This document shows positions 12,784-24,830 of a DNA stretch of 64,000 nucleotides, one piece after another (position 1 is the first letter of the stretch; every line of letters starts with the position of its first letter). Source of the DNA: Russula earlei. Its lineage: Eukaryota > Basidiomycota > Agaricomycetes > Russulales > Russulaceae. The stretch covers positions 1 to 64,000 of the forward strand of contig JAGFNK010000091.1 in the NCBI GenBank assembly GCA_025769875.1, written 5' to 3'. Below the pieces are notes generated by a model. It searched no databases. It was given only the letters and a program-made list of their open reading frames with translations, and was not told where the DNA came from. Both the position numbers and the translations under genes were made by a program.

Positions 12784-13666
12784 TGTTACACCATTTTCCT
12801 TTTACGTTTACTTCTTACCTTTTGCTATGGACTGCTTGCTTGTCGTACGTCCCTTTACTTACTGGTCTTGTGATCTCTTACGTCTTGTGATCCTTTCTGT
12901 GTTATCATGTGATCCATACACGTCCAGGTAACACTGGATTGCTGTTACTTTCCCTTTGTTTGGTTCTCTTTCCATTTATGTTCACTTCTTAGTTTCGACT
13001 GTGCAATGCTGCGCACCTACTGTGCAGCACAGTTACTTGGTTCTGACTCATTCGTGGCCTCATTCCTATGACTCCTACTTATTATGACTCCTACTATACT
13101 AGTAGCACAGTCAAAGCGCAGCTATTGCTGCGCTTCTCCTGTATATATAAGCTCAGTACTTTGTGACCAAAGCCCTAAGCTTGGTCTCTTGTAGAATCCA
13201 ACCTACTCTTGTCCAAACATATTCGCCTGCAACCCACTTCACTCTCACAAACTTAACTCACAACTACCTCTCCATTTCATCAACTCTCAACACACCATCC
13301 ACCATCTACTCTTCGCCTTTCCCTTCCTTCCCTAAGAGTCTCTCTTCACTCTCCTGAGAAGAGCTCTCCTCCTTTAAGACCTACCTTCCTCTACTCTCTC
13401 TGCGTTGTTCAAGGTCCCGACGGACTTGAACGCATATAGCTAGTGGAACCAGCCCTAGTCTATCCCATTACAAACTTACCCTAGCTTCTCAACGGACCGA
13501 GTCGTACTAGGAAGGGTCTATTGGCCATAACCTGTTTAGCATAAAACACTTCGACCGCTGCAGGGATCCTTACTCATTATACACGGGAACCAGCCCGTTT
13601 CTTGAACACCTCTCTATCATCGACTTGCTTTCTGCTTGTGAACTGACACGGCTAGTTACCGTGACA
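12784..13666 (+). repeat. 5' LTR of E1
   Basis: It begins TGTTACACCATTTTCC and ends TTACCGTGACA. It carries a TATA box (TATATATAA at 13142) followed by a run of pyrimidine-rich sequence, as expected of a pol II promoter in the U3/R region. Confidence 0.93.
13142..13150 (+). promoter_or_regulatory. TATA box of the E1 5' LTR
   Basis: TATATATAA lies about 360 bp into the LTR, with the same motif at 20654 in the 3' LTR. It is the best candidate promoter for the genomic transcript; this is inferred from motif and position only. Confidence 0.6.
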
Positions 13667-13712
13667 TCAGACCAAGCTTAACGTTCCACCACGGCTTCTA
13701 CCTCGAATACTC

Positions 13713-15504
13713 TTGCTATCCCTGAACCTTCTATCGAACCCGCTTCCTCATCTAACCCTTTTCAACACCGAACCGTCACTCGACGCAACCAAGAAAACCT
13801 ACCTAAGTCGTATCACTGGTAACGCCTTTTGGCATCCCGACGAACCCGAAGTAGGATACTACCTCCGCATCGAAAACCTTTATCACCCTATCGAATTTAT
13901 CAACGGACGTTGGTATAAACTTGATAGACGAGAAGTCGGACTCAACCTTGAATACGCCACTCACGAAGGCCTTGTTCTCAATAACGAAGAACACGGTTTA
14001 GGAACTTGGGATCAATCAGACCCCCAGTACCAACTTTTTCAATACCAACCTTCACCTTCTCTTGGAAGACATCGTTTATCTTCAGCAGAAGAATCCGAAC
14101 GACCTTCCTCTCGACCTCGAACCAGACAACCTTCACCAAGGTTATCTCCTATACATCTAGCTGTAGAAGCCGCGCCAGCACCCGAACCACTTCCTGTACC
14201 ACAAAGGATCTTTGGTATCGCTCGCGTACCCACTCCTAGACCTATTACCCCTCCTACTCCACCTTCACCTCCTACTCCACCACCTCCAGCTATGGCTGCC
14301 ATAGTCCCAATCCCTTCTAACGGAGCGGTCAGGGGAAACCCACCATCTATCTTCGATGGAGATCGCTCCCAATCCTCCAAATTCATGAGAGAGTTTGCCA
14401 TCTTTCGCAATATGAATGATGAAAACTCCCTCTTCAACAATCCTTATAGACGAGTTAACGCTTGCCTATCCTTTATAAGGGGCCCTAATGTGGACCATTG
14501 GGTTGACACTCAACTGGAAGCAGTCAATAATAGTGTCAACACTCTGGGAATACTCAGGACCGACGAAGCTCTATGGAACGACTTTAGAAATGCGTTTAAC
14601 AATGCCTTCACTGACACTAATAAAAGGCAAAACGCATTCAACAAATTAGCTGTTCTAAGGCAACAAGGACCTGACCTGGACTCTTATATTGCCACCTTTA
14701 CCAACCTTGCCAACGACGCAGGATATGACCTAAACGCAAATGGAACTCTAGACTATTTTGCTAGAGGTCTTAGTAGGCCACTCCTTAACAACGTCTTATC
14801 AAGGGAAACCCTACCTACCAACTTCACGGAATGGACTGAAGCGGCTAGAAAGGAACACAATAAATATGCCGTGAGGCAAAGCTACATGGGAGATATACGC
14901 AATATCGCGCGTAATCCCCAACGATTCCTTAACTTCCGTCCTACCAACACTACATTCCGCCCTCCTCCTGGACCGCCTCCTAGGGCCAATCCTACGTTTG
15001 TACCAAGGAACCCTACGGGTCAATTTATTCCTAGGAGCAACAATCAAGTTGTTCCAATGGATGTTGATCGCGCTAGAGCAGGCCACTACTGAGCAAGAGA
15101 AGAAACAACATCAAATTGAAGGACGTTGCTTCTTTTGCTCTAAACAAGGACATGTTGCACGCAACTGTCCTAACAAGCCGACCACCTTCAAATCAGTTCC
15201 TATGAAAACACGTCTGGTTGAAGTTATAGAACCAGATGAATACCAGGAACTGTACTACCCTGAAGAACAGGTCGACACCCATGTTCGTTTAGCTCAAACT
15301 GATGAACAACCAACCGAATATTATCAGGAAAATCCTCCTGATGATCAACCAGTCCAACAACCTACTCAACAGGAGACACAAACTTATAATGAAGGACCAT
15401 CTCCTGAGGAAGTTGCGGCTATAATGTCTGGATATTCTGAAGAACAACGTTGCTCATGGGCTACTGCCATGGTCAATAACGGAGTGGATTTTCCCCCAGC
15501 TTGA
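13713..15504 (+). CDS. gag: E1 gag polyprotein (one frameshift before the zinc knuckle)
   Basis: The first frame is open from 13713 to 15092. It has no ATG before 14292, so the true start is uncertain and the N-terminal block EFINGRWYKL (shared with G2 gag) may be reached from a non-AUG or upstream start. A Pro-rich linker precedes a retrotransposon-gag capsid domain (about 14330-14870; DEALWNDFRNAFNNAF, LDSYIATFTNLA). At PMDVDRARA the frame changes: one extra G at about 15081 would restore continuity to the knuckle CFFCSKQGHVARNC (frame open to 15504). The product should package element RNA in cytoplasmic particles. Its end overlaps pol by 4 nt in the -1 frame. Confidence 0.88.
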
Positions 15505-18500
15505 ATTACCCGGCCTTAATTCGAGCTGTCTTCCCTAGTGATGTATTTGTAGCAAGACTCAATTCAATCAAAGTTCCTGTTCAAATACGCACTAGTGGAC
15601 GAAGGGCCGATCTTGTCGCTCTACTTGATAGTGGAGCAACCGACAATTTCATTCACAAGAATATCATCACTCGCTACAAACTCCCAGTTTCCACTCTACA
15701 AAAGCCAAAAGTCATGCGCAATGTAGATGGAACTCACAACAAAGCCGGAACTGTCACTGAAGCAGTCGACCTTTACATTCGATTTAAAGGACAAGAACAT
15801 CGAATGCGCTTCTATATCGCTGAAATCTCAACCGATGACATGCTTCTTGGCTTCCCATTCCTTCGTGCTACCAACCCTGCTGTTGATTGGACCAAAGGAA
15901 CCCTTGAGGATACTGTTGTAGCCTCTACTTGGGACGCCGACAAATGGATCAAGCGACTTCCTATACCCCCACGCTTTGATCCTACTCCAATCAGAGTAGC
16001 AAAGATTAGCACATCTACTCAATTAGCTGCACAAGCAGCTGATCAAGACAAGAAGGACTGGAAGGATTTAGTTCCTCCCGACTATCATCGCTTTGAAAGG
16101 CTCTTTTCTGAAGAAGCCTCTCATCGCTTTCCTACTTCCAAACCTTGGGATCATGCCATAGACCTAATCCCTGATGCTCCATCTACGCTCAATTGCAAGA
16201 TTTACCCCCTTGCACCAGTGGAACAACAGGCCCAAGATGAATTCCTAAAGGAACATTTGGAAAAAGGATACATACGTCCTTCAAAGTCACCATATGCCTC
16301 TCCTTGCTTCTTTGTAGGCAAGAAAGATGGTAAACGACGCTACGTCCAAGACTATAGACGTCTTAATGCAATCACTGTTGAAAACAAAACCCCCCTTCCT
16401 CTCATTCCCGAAATCATCACTCGCTTAGGAAGTAAACAATACTTCACTAAGTTTGATGTACGATGGGGTTATAACAACATACGCATCAAAGACGGTGATC
16501 AATGGAAGGCAGCTTTCAAAACAAACAAGGGCTTATTCGAACCTATGGTGATGACCTTTGGTCTCACTAACTGCCCCTGCCACCTTCCAATCTATGGTCA
16601 ATGATATCTTTAGAGAAGAACTCAATCATCATGATATGGAGTTCCACATCTATATGGACGATGGCATCATTGCCACACAAGCATCTAAAGGATGGGAGTA
16701 CCATAAAGATCTCGTTACTCGCATCTTTAAGAAGCTTCAAGATAATGACCTCTTCCTTAAACCTGAGAAATGTCAATTCCACAAAGAAGAAATTGACTAT
16801 CTTGGCGTCATTATCGGCAAAGGAATGATCAAGATGGACCCAATCAAAGTCAAAGGAATTCGTGATTGGAAAGCCCCTACCAATCTACACGAACTACGCT
16901 CTTTCCTTGGATTTGGGAATTACTATCGCAACTTCATTCCAAAATATTCAGATATCGTTCAACCTCTAGTCTGGCTCACAAAGAAGAACAAACCCTGGGT
17001 CTGGGATAACTACACAGAATCTTCGTTCAATATTCTCAAGAATATCTTCACCCATTACCCTGTTCTTCGCAACCCAGACTTCAACAAACCTTTCATTGTG
17101 GATGCTGATGCCTCTTCTTTCGCTCTGGGAGCCACTATATCTCAGCAATTTGAAGATGGTATCCATCCTCTGGTATATTTTTCAAGATCCCTACTACCAG
17201 CAGAAAGGAACTACGATATCCATGACAGAGAACTACTCGCTATAGTATCTGTTCTTAAAGAATATCGACACTGGCTACTTGGGGCACGTCATGAAGTAAC
17301 TATTCGTACAGATCATGCCAATTTGGCCTACTTCCGCAAACCCCAGGACCTTTCACCACGTCAAGCAAGGTGGATGGCCCTTCTCCAGGAATACAATTTC
17401 AAGTTGACAACTATCCCTGGAAAGTCTAACACTGTTGCCGATATTCTATCACGACGACCTGATCACAAAGGAGAAAACATCCATAATAAAGCTATCACAC
17501 TCCTACCTGATCATGTCTTCAATGAGCACTTGCAGATGGCAAACATCCCTGAAGCTCGTGCTCCTACCCTTAACCGTACCTTTGGCGATAACCAGGAAGC
17601 TTTTGCACGCAAAGCTTACTCACACAAGTCACTCCCCTTACGCACTTACCTGCCTGATGACCCCGTTTTACGACGGGAAGTCTTGAAGGAAGTCCATGAT
17701 TCCCCAGTGGGAGGACACCCTGGCATCGCTAACACCTGGGACCTTATAAGAAGGAAATACGAAGGACCCAGACTCCGTCTATTTGTGGAAGAATACGTCA
17801 AGGGATGCGCTAAGTGTCAAGAATCTAAAGCCATCACCACCCTGAAACATGCGCCACTCCAACCATTTGATACAAATGTATCAGCTGGCCCCTTCCAATA
17901 TGTTTCAATGGACCTTATCACGGATCTTCCAAAGTCCGGATCATACGATTCCATTCTTACCATCGTCGATCAAGGCTGCTCAAAGGCCGCAAAGTTTATC
18001 CCCTGCAATAAAACCATAGATGGTCTGGGCGTTGCCATCAAGTACCTGGCTAATCTATTTCCATGGTTCGGAATTCCCAAGAGAATCATCTCTGACAGGG
18101 ACCCCCGTTTCAAAGGAAACTTCGCCAGGGCCATCTGTAAAGCCACAGGGATCAAACAAAATTTGAGCACCGCCTTTCACCCACGCACAGGACGGACAAA
18201 CTGAGCGGATGAACCTCTGGATAGAGACTTATCTAAGGGAATTCGTAAATGGACGGCAAAACGATTGGCACACACTACTTCCTATTGCTGAGTTTGCTCA
18301 CAATACTTGGCGACATGAAGGCACCAGGCACACACCACACGAACTTCTTCTTGGTTTCAATCCAACTGCCAAATGGACAACAATGGATATATCTGTTCCA
18401 GAGGCTGAAACACGTCTCAAAATCATGGAACAGGTACGATCCAGGGCACAGGAGGAACTTCTGAAACGTATCAAACCATCAGAAGAACCAAGGAAGCTCG

Positions 18501-18946
18501 AAGAAGGACAACTCGTGTGGCTGGATGGACGTAATCTGGTGGTCAAGGCCCCATCAAAGAAGCTTGCCCCTCGGCGTTATGGACCATTTGAGGTGATACA
18601 ACAAATCACACCAGTGGCATATCGCATCAAATTGCCCCCATCAATGAAAATCCACAATGTGTTTCATGTGGATCTTCTCATGCCATTCACTGAAACAGGG
18701 GCATACGGCAAAGCTTTTACCCGACCACCACCTGACATTGTACAAGGAGAAGAAGAATATGAAATTGCTGCTATCATCGGAGACAGGAAGTACCGAGGCA
18801 GGACACAATACCTTGTTCATTGGGAAGGATACCCGGTTTCGGAGCGCTCATGGGTCAATTCTGCTGACCTTCACGCTCCGGCTCTACTCAAAGAATACTT
18901 GAACTCAAAGACAAATTCCCCTGCGGGTGGACGAGCTCATGTATAA
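15501..18946 (+). pseudogene. pol: E1 pol: protease-RT-RNase H-integrase-chromodomain, two frameshifts
   Basis: Three open blocks in different frames: 15501-16604, 16558-18204 and 18209-18946. Protease LLDSGATDNFIH (15620s); RT with YVQDYRRLNAIT, FTKFDVRWGYNNI and YMDDGIIA; RNase H with DADASSFALGA, DRELLAIV and TDHANLAYF; integrase HHCC finger (GGHPG..., CAKCQ), catalytic MDLITD, SDRDPRF and DGQTERMN; C-terminal chromodomain (YEIAAIIGDRKYRG, YLVHWEGYP, SWVNSADL). An extra T at about 16572 (TFGLTN/APATFQ) and an extra G at about 18190 (HPRT/DGQTER) are the only breaks. Known family role: reverse transcription and chromatin-targeted integration. Confidence 0.92.
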
Positions 18947-20276
18947 AAACCCTCCTCCAGAACTCGAGACGGCAGAGCATCTTCTACAACTTGCTTGCCA
19001 TCTCATCCATTCCACCTACCAAACTACTTCCTCACCTTCTCCACCCTCTTCACCTTCAAACTCTACCTCTTCTCATATCTGCCAATGTCTCAATCCCCAG
19101 TTTATATTCCATCCTCGCCCGTCCCAACCTACTCATCCCCTGCCTACTGTCCCTCGTCCCCAGTCCCCACTTGTGCCTCCCCCGTTCTCGCCTACCCTTC
19201 CCCCACTCTTTCCTATGCCGACGACGATCGCCATCGCCTCCCCCACTCCCCAACTGGCAAGAAGGTCTCTACCCTTCAAGAACCCTCCTGCCTACGAGTG
19301 CGATGAGGACGACGACGACGCCGTCGCCCGAGTCTGTCTCTCCCCTCTTTCACCATCCGTCTCCCTCTCCTCCACCCTTCTCGGATCTGAGTGCAATGCC
19401 CTGGGACTTGACCTTTTCCCAGCACGCACTCCATCCCCATTCTCCCTTGCCGAACAATTCGAGGCCGCCAAATTCTTTGACGCCCCTCGCCTTCCACAAC
19501 CCAGCCCTGACTGGATCCCCTCCTCGGACTACCCCCTTGTTGATTTCGCAGTCCCTGAGTACCCTGGAGGAACCATGTACAGGGCAAACTGGTTTCTTGT
19601 CGAGCTGGACGCCCGACCCGAACCCCTCATCCACGCTACCCTTGGCAAGGGAGCCCCCATTTTCTCTCGAGTATTCACACCAATCCCCGCTGCCTGGCCC
19701 ATCTCAGTCCCCAATGAGGAGCAGTGGGACATGCTCCTCGCTGACCAGCCTTACACGAACTTCGTCAATAGGGCCATTGAGGACGACAACGACCCCTCAC
19801 TCACAGCAGGAGTCAAGTCATACAGGTACAGGACAGCGGAGATCCTCAAAAGGAGACAAACCATACGCCTCCTCTTCGCCCAAATACTCGAACATCAAGG
19901 ACACCTTAGAGAAGTCAAACAAACCCTTGCCGCCGCCAATACTCTCAATCGGGTTACCCTCAACCTCAGGTGGCAAGACAGATCAGACGAAGAAGAAGAT
20001 GATAGTCGCCTACAGGAACTTATGCGACTCGATTCGTCTTCCTCCGCCGACTCCTTCCGACTCTCTAGCTCATCCTTCTCATCCGACTCTCCCAGACTCC
20101 CACCAATCTCCTCCCGTCACTCCAGAAAATCCTGCTTTCATTGCGGTGAATTGGGGCACATTCGACCAAACTGTCCCAACAGAGGAGATCATCAAACAAA
20201 AAGGGTACGATCTGCGAAGTCGGACCAGCCCTGGAGGAAAGTAGGTCGGCCTTATCGTCGTCGTTCTCACTTCTAG
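18927..20276 (+). CDS. E1 third ORF: Pro-rich protein with C-terminal CCHC zinc knuckle (449 aa)
   Basis: It overlaps the end of pol by 20 nt in another frame and stops 20 bp before the 3' LTR. Residues ~30-110 are Pro/Ser-rich; ~210-300 form a conserved-looking core (LGKGAPIFSRVFTPIP, LLADQPYTNF, YRYRTAEILKRRQ); ~300-330 look helical; the C terminus carries CFHCGELGHIRPNC and a basic tail (GRPYRRRSHF). The same order of features, with matching core residues, occurs in the ORF after pol in the minus-strand G2 element. It lacks a signal peptide or membrane segment, so it is not an envelope protein. Function unknown; RNA or nucleocapsid binding is inferred from the knuckle. Confidence 0.8.
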   Translation: MDELMYKNPPPELETAEHLLQLACHLIHSTYQTTSSPSPPSSPSNSTSSHICQCLNPQFIFHPRPSQPTHPLPTVPRPQSPLVPPPFSPTLPPLFPMPTTIAIASPTPQLARRSLPFKNPPAYECDEDDDDAVARVCLSPLSPSVSLSSTLLGSECNALGLDLFPARTPSPFSLAEQFEAAKFFDAPRLPQPSPDWIPSSDYPLVDFAVPEYPGGTMYRANWFLVELDARPEPLIHATLGKGAPIFSRVFTPIPAAWPISVPNEEQWDMLLADQPYTNFVNRAIEDDNDPSLTAGVKSYRYRTAEILKRRQTIRLLFAQILEHQGHLREVKQTLAAANTLNRVTLNLRWQDRSDEEEDDSRLQELMRLDSSSSADSFRLSSSSFSSDSPRLPPISSRHSRKSCFHCGELGHIRPNCPNRGDHQTKRVRSAKSDQPWRKVGRPYRRRSHF

Positions 20277-20296
20277 GGGCCTTGATGGGGGGGTGA

Positions 20297-21178
20297 TGTT
20301 ACACCATTTTCCTTTTACGTTTACTTCTTACCTTTTGCTATGGACTGCTTGCTTGCGTACGTCCCTTTACTTACTGGTCTTGTGATCTCTTACGTCTTGT
20401 GATCCTTTCTGTGTTATCATGTGATCCATACACGTCCAGGTAACACTGGATTGCTGTTACTTTCCCTTTGTTTGGTTCTCTTTCCATTTATATTCACTTC
20501 TTAGTTTCGACTGTGCAATGCTGCGCACCTACTGTGCAGCACAGTTACTTGGTTCTGACTCATTCGTGGCCTCATTCCTATGACTCCTACTTATTATGAC
20601 TCCTACTATACTAGTAGCACAGTCAAAGCGCAGCTATTGCTGCGCTTCTCCTGTATATATAAGCTCAGTACTTTGTGACCAAAGCCCTAAGCTTGGTCTC
20701 TTGTAGAATCCAACCTACTCTTGTCCAAACATATTCGCCTGCAACCCACTTCACTCTCACAAACTTAACTCACAACCACCTCTCCATTTCATCAACTCTC
20801 AACACACCATCCACCATCTACTCTTCGCCTTTCCCTTCCTTCCCTAAGAGTCTCTCTTCACTCTCCTGAGAAGAGCTCTCCTCCTTTAAGACCTACCTTC
20901 CTCTACTCTCTCTGCGTTGTTCAAGGTCCCGACGGACTTGAACGCATATAGCTAGTGGAACCAGCCCTAGTCTATCCCATTACAAACTTACCCTAGCTTC
21001 TCAACGGACCGAGTCGTACTAGGAAGGGTCTATTGGCCATAACCTGTTTAGCATAAAACACTTCGACCGCTGCAGGGATCCTTACTCACTATACACGGGA
21101 ACCAGCCCGTTTCTTGAACACATCTCTATCATTGACTTGCTTTCTGCTTGTGAACTGACACGGCTAGTTACCGTGACA
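20297..21178 (+). repeat. 3' LTR of E1
   Basis: It follows a polypurine tract (GGGGGGGTGA, just before 20297) and matches the 5' LTR over its full length with a handful of substitutions and one indel. Confidence 0.93.
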
Positions 21179-21183
21179 CAACG

Positions 21184-23310
21184 TGGCAATAGCCACAGGG
21201 TCCAGAGAAGAGCACCTACACTGACAAATCATGCACAAATTCCTTGATCTCCTGGAAAGAGATTCTTATTTCCTTAAAGTGTCCAAGTGCGCCTTTGAAC
21301 AGAGAGAGATTGACTTCTTGGGCTTCAGAATCAACCAAGGGACGCTCAAAATTGACCCAGTAAAAATGGATGGCCTCAAAAACTGGCCAAGACCCCCAAA
21401 TAATGTAAAACAGGTACAACAAGTCATGGGTGCCCTCAACTACCAATGACCATTCATCCAAGACTTTGCAAAAATAGCCCGCCCCATCTTTTCCACTATT
21501 AAGAAAGGAACCCCCTTCTTTTGGACCCCAGAAGCGACTGCTGCCCTGGAAACCCTGATATCGGCAGTTTGTGACAACCCTGAACTTTACACTGCCAATC
21601 CAGACCTCCCATATGAATTAGAAACTGATGCCTCACAGTTCACCACCAGAGCAATCCTATTCCAGAAGGATTCAAGGGGAAAGAAGAAAATGATCAGTAA
21701 CATGTCACACACATTCAATGAAGCAGAAAGAAATTACCCAGTTTGGGATAGGGAGTTCCTTGCCCTAATTCTCACACTCCAACATTGGCGATACTTGCTA
21801 GTAGGGACCAAACACCCCATCAGAATTTTTACAGACCATGCCAACCTTGCTCACTACCAACTTCCACACAAGATCAATCAAAGAATCGCAGGGTACATCT
21901 CCATCTCCACGCTTGCAGACTATCATTTCAAAATCCACCACAAACCAGGGATCGCTAACCGAGCAGATGCCCTTTCATGATGACCTGACCACAACGACAG
22001 GTCAGAAGATAATCAAAACATCATGGCACTCCCTGATAAACTTTTTATTTGCACGCTCCACACAGAGGACCTCTACACCCAAGTATTAACTGAACAAAGA
22101 AACCAGAAATTGAATCTTCTCATGTGGAAGGCCAAACACGGCCTTCAAGAAGAAGAAGGCGTGTTGTTCAAAGACAGAAAATTGGCGGTACCATATCAAG
22201 AACCCCTTTTGCGGAAGATTTTACATACCTACCACGACAGCATTCTTGGTGGACACACAGGAAATGCTTGGACCTTATACTCAATTCAAGAATCCTTCTG
22301 GTGGCCAAAAATGGCCTACTTCATCTGAGATTACATCTGAGGCTGTGCCACCTGCCAAACCAACAAATCCTCCACACATCCCACTCGTCCCCCGATTCAC
22401 GTGATCTCCCCTGAATTTCAGAAACTGTTTCAAACCATAGCCATTGATTGGATTGTCAACCTCCCTGTATCAGAAGGAAATAACACCATCATGACCATCA
22501 CTGACCACAACTCCACCAAAGCAGCAATATTCATACCCTGCCGAAAGGACATGGGAACCTTAGAGATGGCTAAACTATTTCTACAACATGCCTTCCCTTG
22601 GACAGGAGTCCCCTCCAAAATTATCTCCAATCATGATTCCTGTTTCACTTCTGATTTGTTCCAAGAAGTCTCTAGGATCCTGGGAATCAACCAAAACCTA
22701 AGCACTGCCTATCACCCCCAAACTGATGGGCAATCTGAGAGAACCAATCAAACCCTGGAAATGTACCTCTGCATATACACTGGAGAAAAACAAAACGAGT
22801 GGACACATTGGCTTCCCATAGCTCAATACCACTTCAATGCCCATAAGTCCACCACTACCAAATGAACCCCTTATGAACTACTCATTGGCTTCAACCCACA
22901 AGGACTGGGCACCCAGCTAAAATCCAAGTTCCCAGGGATTCAGGAACAACTCCAAGCCCTGAAGGACATGCGGGAATCAGCTCAAGAAGCGATGAAGAAG
23001 GCACAGAACAACTGGATAAAGGAAACTAAGTTCAAAGGTTCCGAGGAAGGACAGAAGGTTTGGTTGGAGGGTACTAACTTAAAAACCCCCCATCAGTTTC
23101 AGAAGTTCCATCCCAAATGGTTTGGCCCCTTTGTCATCACTAAACAAATTTCCCATGTTGTCTACCAGCTCCACTTACCTTCCCAGTGGCACATCCACAA
23201 TGTATTCTATGCCTCCCTTCTCTCCCCAGTCACTGAAACACCTGAACACAGACCGAACTTCCCAGAACCACCACCAGATCTCCTTTCAGGAGGATATGAA
23301 GTCGAGAAAA
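21184..23310 (+). pseudogene. Decayed pol, 3' part (RT end, RNase H, integrase, chromodomain start) of the G2 element
   Basis: It resumes the RT right after the E1 insertion (KVSKCAFEQREIDFLGF). Blocks at 21690-21980 (RNase H: DREFLALILTL, TDHANLAHY), 22023-22328 (integrase finger: GGHTGNAW), 22401-22865 (integrase core: IDWIVNLP, HPQTDGQSERTNQ) and 22968-23310 (C-terminal domain and YEVEKM) are separated by stops: TGA at about 21448, 21978, 22326 and 22863. The catalytic SDRD of integrase reads SNHD. The sequence ends where an E1-family LTR begins. Confidence 0.87.
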
Positions 23311-23404
23311 TGTTACACCATTTTTCTTTTATGTTTACCTCTTACCTTTTGCTATGGACTGCTTGCTTTCGTACATCCCTTTACTTACTGGTCTCATGAT
23401 CTCT
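23311..23404 (+). repeat. First 94 bp of an E1-family LTR
   Basis: TGTTACACCATTTTTC and the following bases match the start of the E1 LTR up to GATCTCT. The LTR resumes at 29334, after about 5.9 kb of other elements, lacking about 300 bp in between. Confidence 0.8.
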
Positions 23405-24830
23405 TGTTATGGCGTCGCGGCCGTAAGAGCGTTAGCTCAAGGTTCAATGGGGCCAAGTCCCTGTGACTTGGTTCAAGGGTTCAGTGGGACCGGCTCAAAG
23501 AGACCGGATCAAAGGTTTAGCGTCTCAAGGCTGAGTCAGACAATGACTCAGTCCGCAGACAGAGTCGATCTCCTGGTTTCACAGAAGAGGAGGACAATGA
23601 GAGAGAGGCAGAGGAGGAAGAGGAACACTAGGGTTCCTGGAGGTGTGCTTAGGTCAAGCAAGGTGTAGGCCAGCACAAGCAAGGTTGTGATTTGAGAGAG
23701 AGTACAGGGCAGGGGATGCGACAAGTGTCAAGACACGTACTGCTGATCACTAAGGACTCAGGAGCAGGTGGGCAAAGGTCGGAACAGATGGTACGCAGCG
23801 AAGGCGGCGTTGAACAGGAGGACGAGCCAAACGACGAGGAGGTACCAGATGGGGACTGGTAGGTGTTGCAAGAGGCAGAGGCGAAGACTGGAGGCCAGTG
23901 CAGCGAAGGGGCTTTAGACAAGGCGGTCGTTGAAGAGTACCTTGGAAGCGAGGGAAGTCTTTAAACTGAGTGGTCGCAGGGGAGTACCCAGGAGTATGAG
24001 AGTATCACAAATGGACAGTCTGACGACTGCCATGCTTCATTGGGGCTTATATACAGTGTACAGGGTCGATTACAAAGACCTGGGACTATTCTAGACTCTT
24101 TGGTACCATCCAATAGGACTACAGAGGCATAAACTTGCTTGTGTCAAGTTTCAGGCTTACTGAGCGCATTACTGATCATTGTGGAGTGATGACATCATTA
24201 TGATGTCACTGTGGAGTGCTTAGTGAGCCTATGAGGTCACTGTGGAGTTGCTCAGTCAGCTATGATGTCATTGGAGCCTGGATGACGTCAGATGATTTAT
24301 GCAACAGTTTCTAAGAGTTTGTGCCGCTGTTTCGGGTCCTTGGTGGTTGGGTGGCCATGTGGCTGCCACGCGATGATTACCCGATTAGGAAACGGGTGCC
24401 TGGTTGTGTTATAGTGCTTTTGCAATAGCGATATCTTGCACTGCAAGGGGGATAGCCCAGAAAACGGAAGGGAGTTGGTAATGCAAAATGAGAGAGGTCT
24501 CTCTTGAGTGAAATAGGACCATCTACGGTCAGGGCCTGGCCTTGGTTCGTAACAACAAGAAATGGGACAAAGCTAAGCTTGGGGCATTCCCCAGCTTCTA
24601 CAGGCGCTTAAATACTGTATGTAGCGAGGCTGTACAGTACCATAAGCAGAACAATAAGTAAAGGTAGACCAACAGCAAAAGTAGCTCAACAATAGATGAA
24701 ACACAATGAGTGAAACACAATAAGGGATCACTATCAAGGGATGAAACGGTAACCACGGGAACAGAGATAACAAGAGGAATAATAATGGGGAGGGATTATG
24801 AACAAACCGATAAGGGGGTAAAATATAACA
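23405..24830 (-). repeat. 3' LTR of the minus-strand G2 element, interrupted by a solo LTR
   Basis: On the minus strand it starts TGTTATATTTTACCCCC and ends GCCATAACA. It is about 592 bp once the nested LTR and one target duplication are removed, matching the 590-bp LTR at 9589-10178. Confidence 0.85.
23726..24554 (-). repeat. Solo LTR, family L3, nested in the G2 LTR
   Basis: 829 bp, flanked by the 5-bp duplication ACAAG (23721-23725, 24555-24559). On the minus strand it runs TGTTACGAACC ... GTGTCTTGACA and has a TATATAAG box. A CpG-poor relative lies at 59694-60531. Confidence 0.88.

Larger units (their letters stand above)
12784..21178 (+). mobile_element. Complete Ty3/gypsy chromovirus E1
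   Basis: 8395 bp, bounded by LTRs of 883 and 882 bp that differ at only about six or seven positions by eye. The flanking target duplication is CAACG (12779-12783 and 21179-21183). Internal order: gag with CCHC knuckle, protease, RT, RNase H, integrase, chromodomain, and a third ORF with a second CCHC knuckle. It inserted into the RT gene of the G2 element. Three single-base insertions (about 15081, 16572, 18190) break gag-pol despite the young LTRs. Confidence 0.95.
9589..23310 (+). mobile_element. Decayed Ty3/gypsy chromovirus, family G2, carrying nested element E1
   Basis: The element runs in two blocks, 9589-12783 and 21184-23310. Its RT sequence is interrupted exactly by E1: YLDNV resumes after the CAACG duplication. 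Order: LTR, gag with CCHC knuckle, protease, RT, RNase H, integrase, start of a chromodomain (YEVEKM), where an E1-type LTR fragment cuts it off. Many in-frame TGA/TAG stops sit where arginine or glutamine is expected, and CpG is rare, so this copy is old. A younger, 5'-truncated relative of the same family lies on the minus strand at 23405-28164. Confidence 0.85.

Noticed and set aside
15070..15100. Programmed frameshift between gag capsid and zinc knuckle in E1
   Set aside because: Capsid and knuckle belong to one protein in the related G2 gag, and no slippery heptamer is apparent; a one-base insertion is simpler.
18991..20244. 417-aa ORF overlapping the third ORF of E1 in another frame
   Set aside because: It is low-complexity (Pro/Ser/Leu), has no motif, and does not correspond to the G2 protein; the other frame has the zinc knuckle and the shared core. 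A frame left open by composition.
18927..20276. Envelope gene making E1 an errantivirus-like element
   Set aside because: No signal peptide, membrane segment or cleavage site; a CCHC knuckle argues for a nucleic-acid-binding protein.
9589..23310. Repeat-induced point mutation (RIP) as in ascomycetes
   Set aside because: Changes concentrate on CpG by eye, not CpA, and young copies are untouched although repeated.
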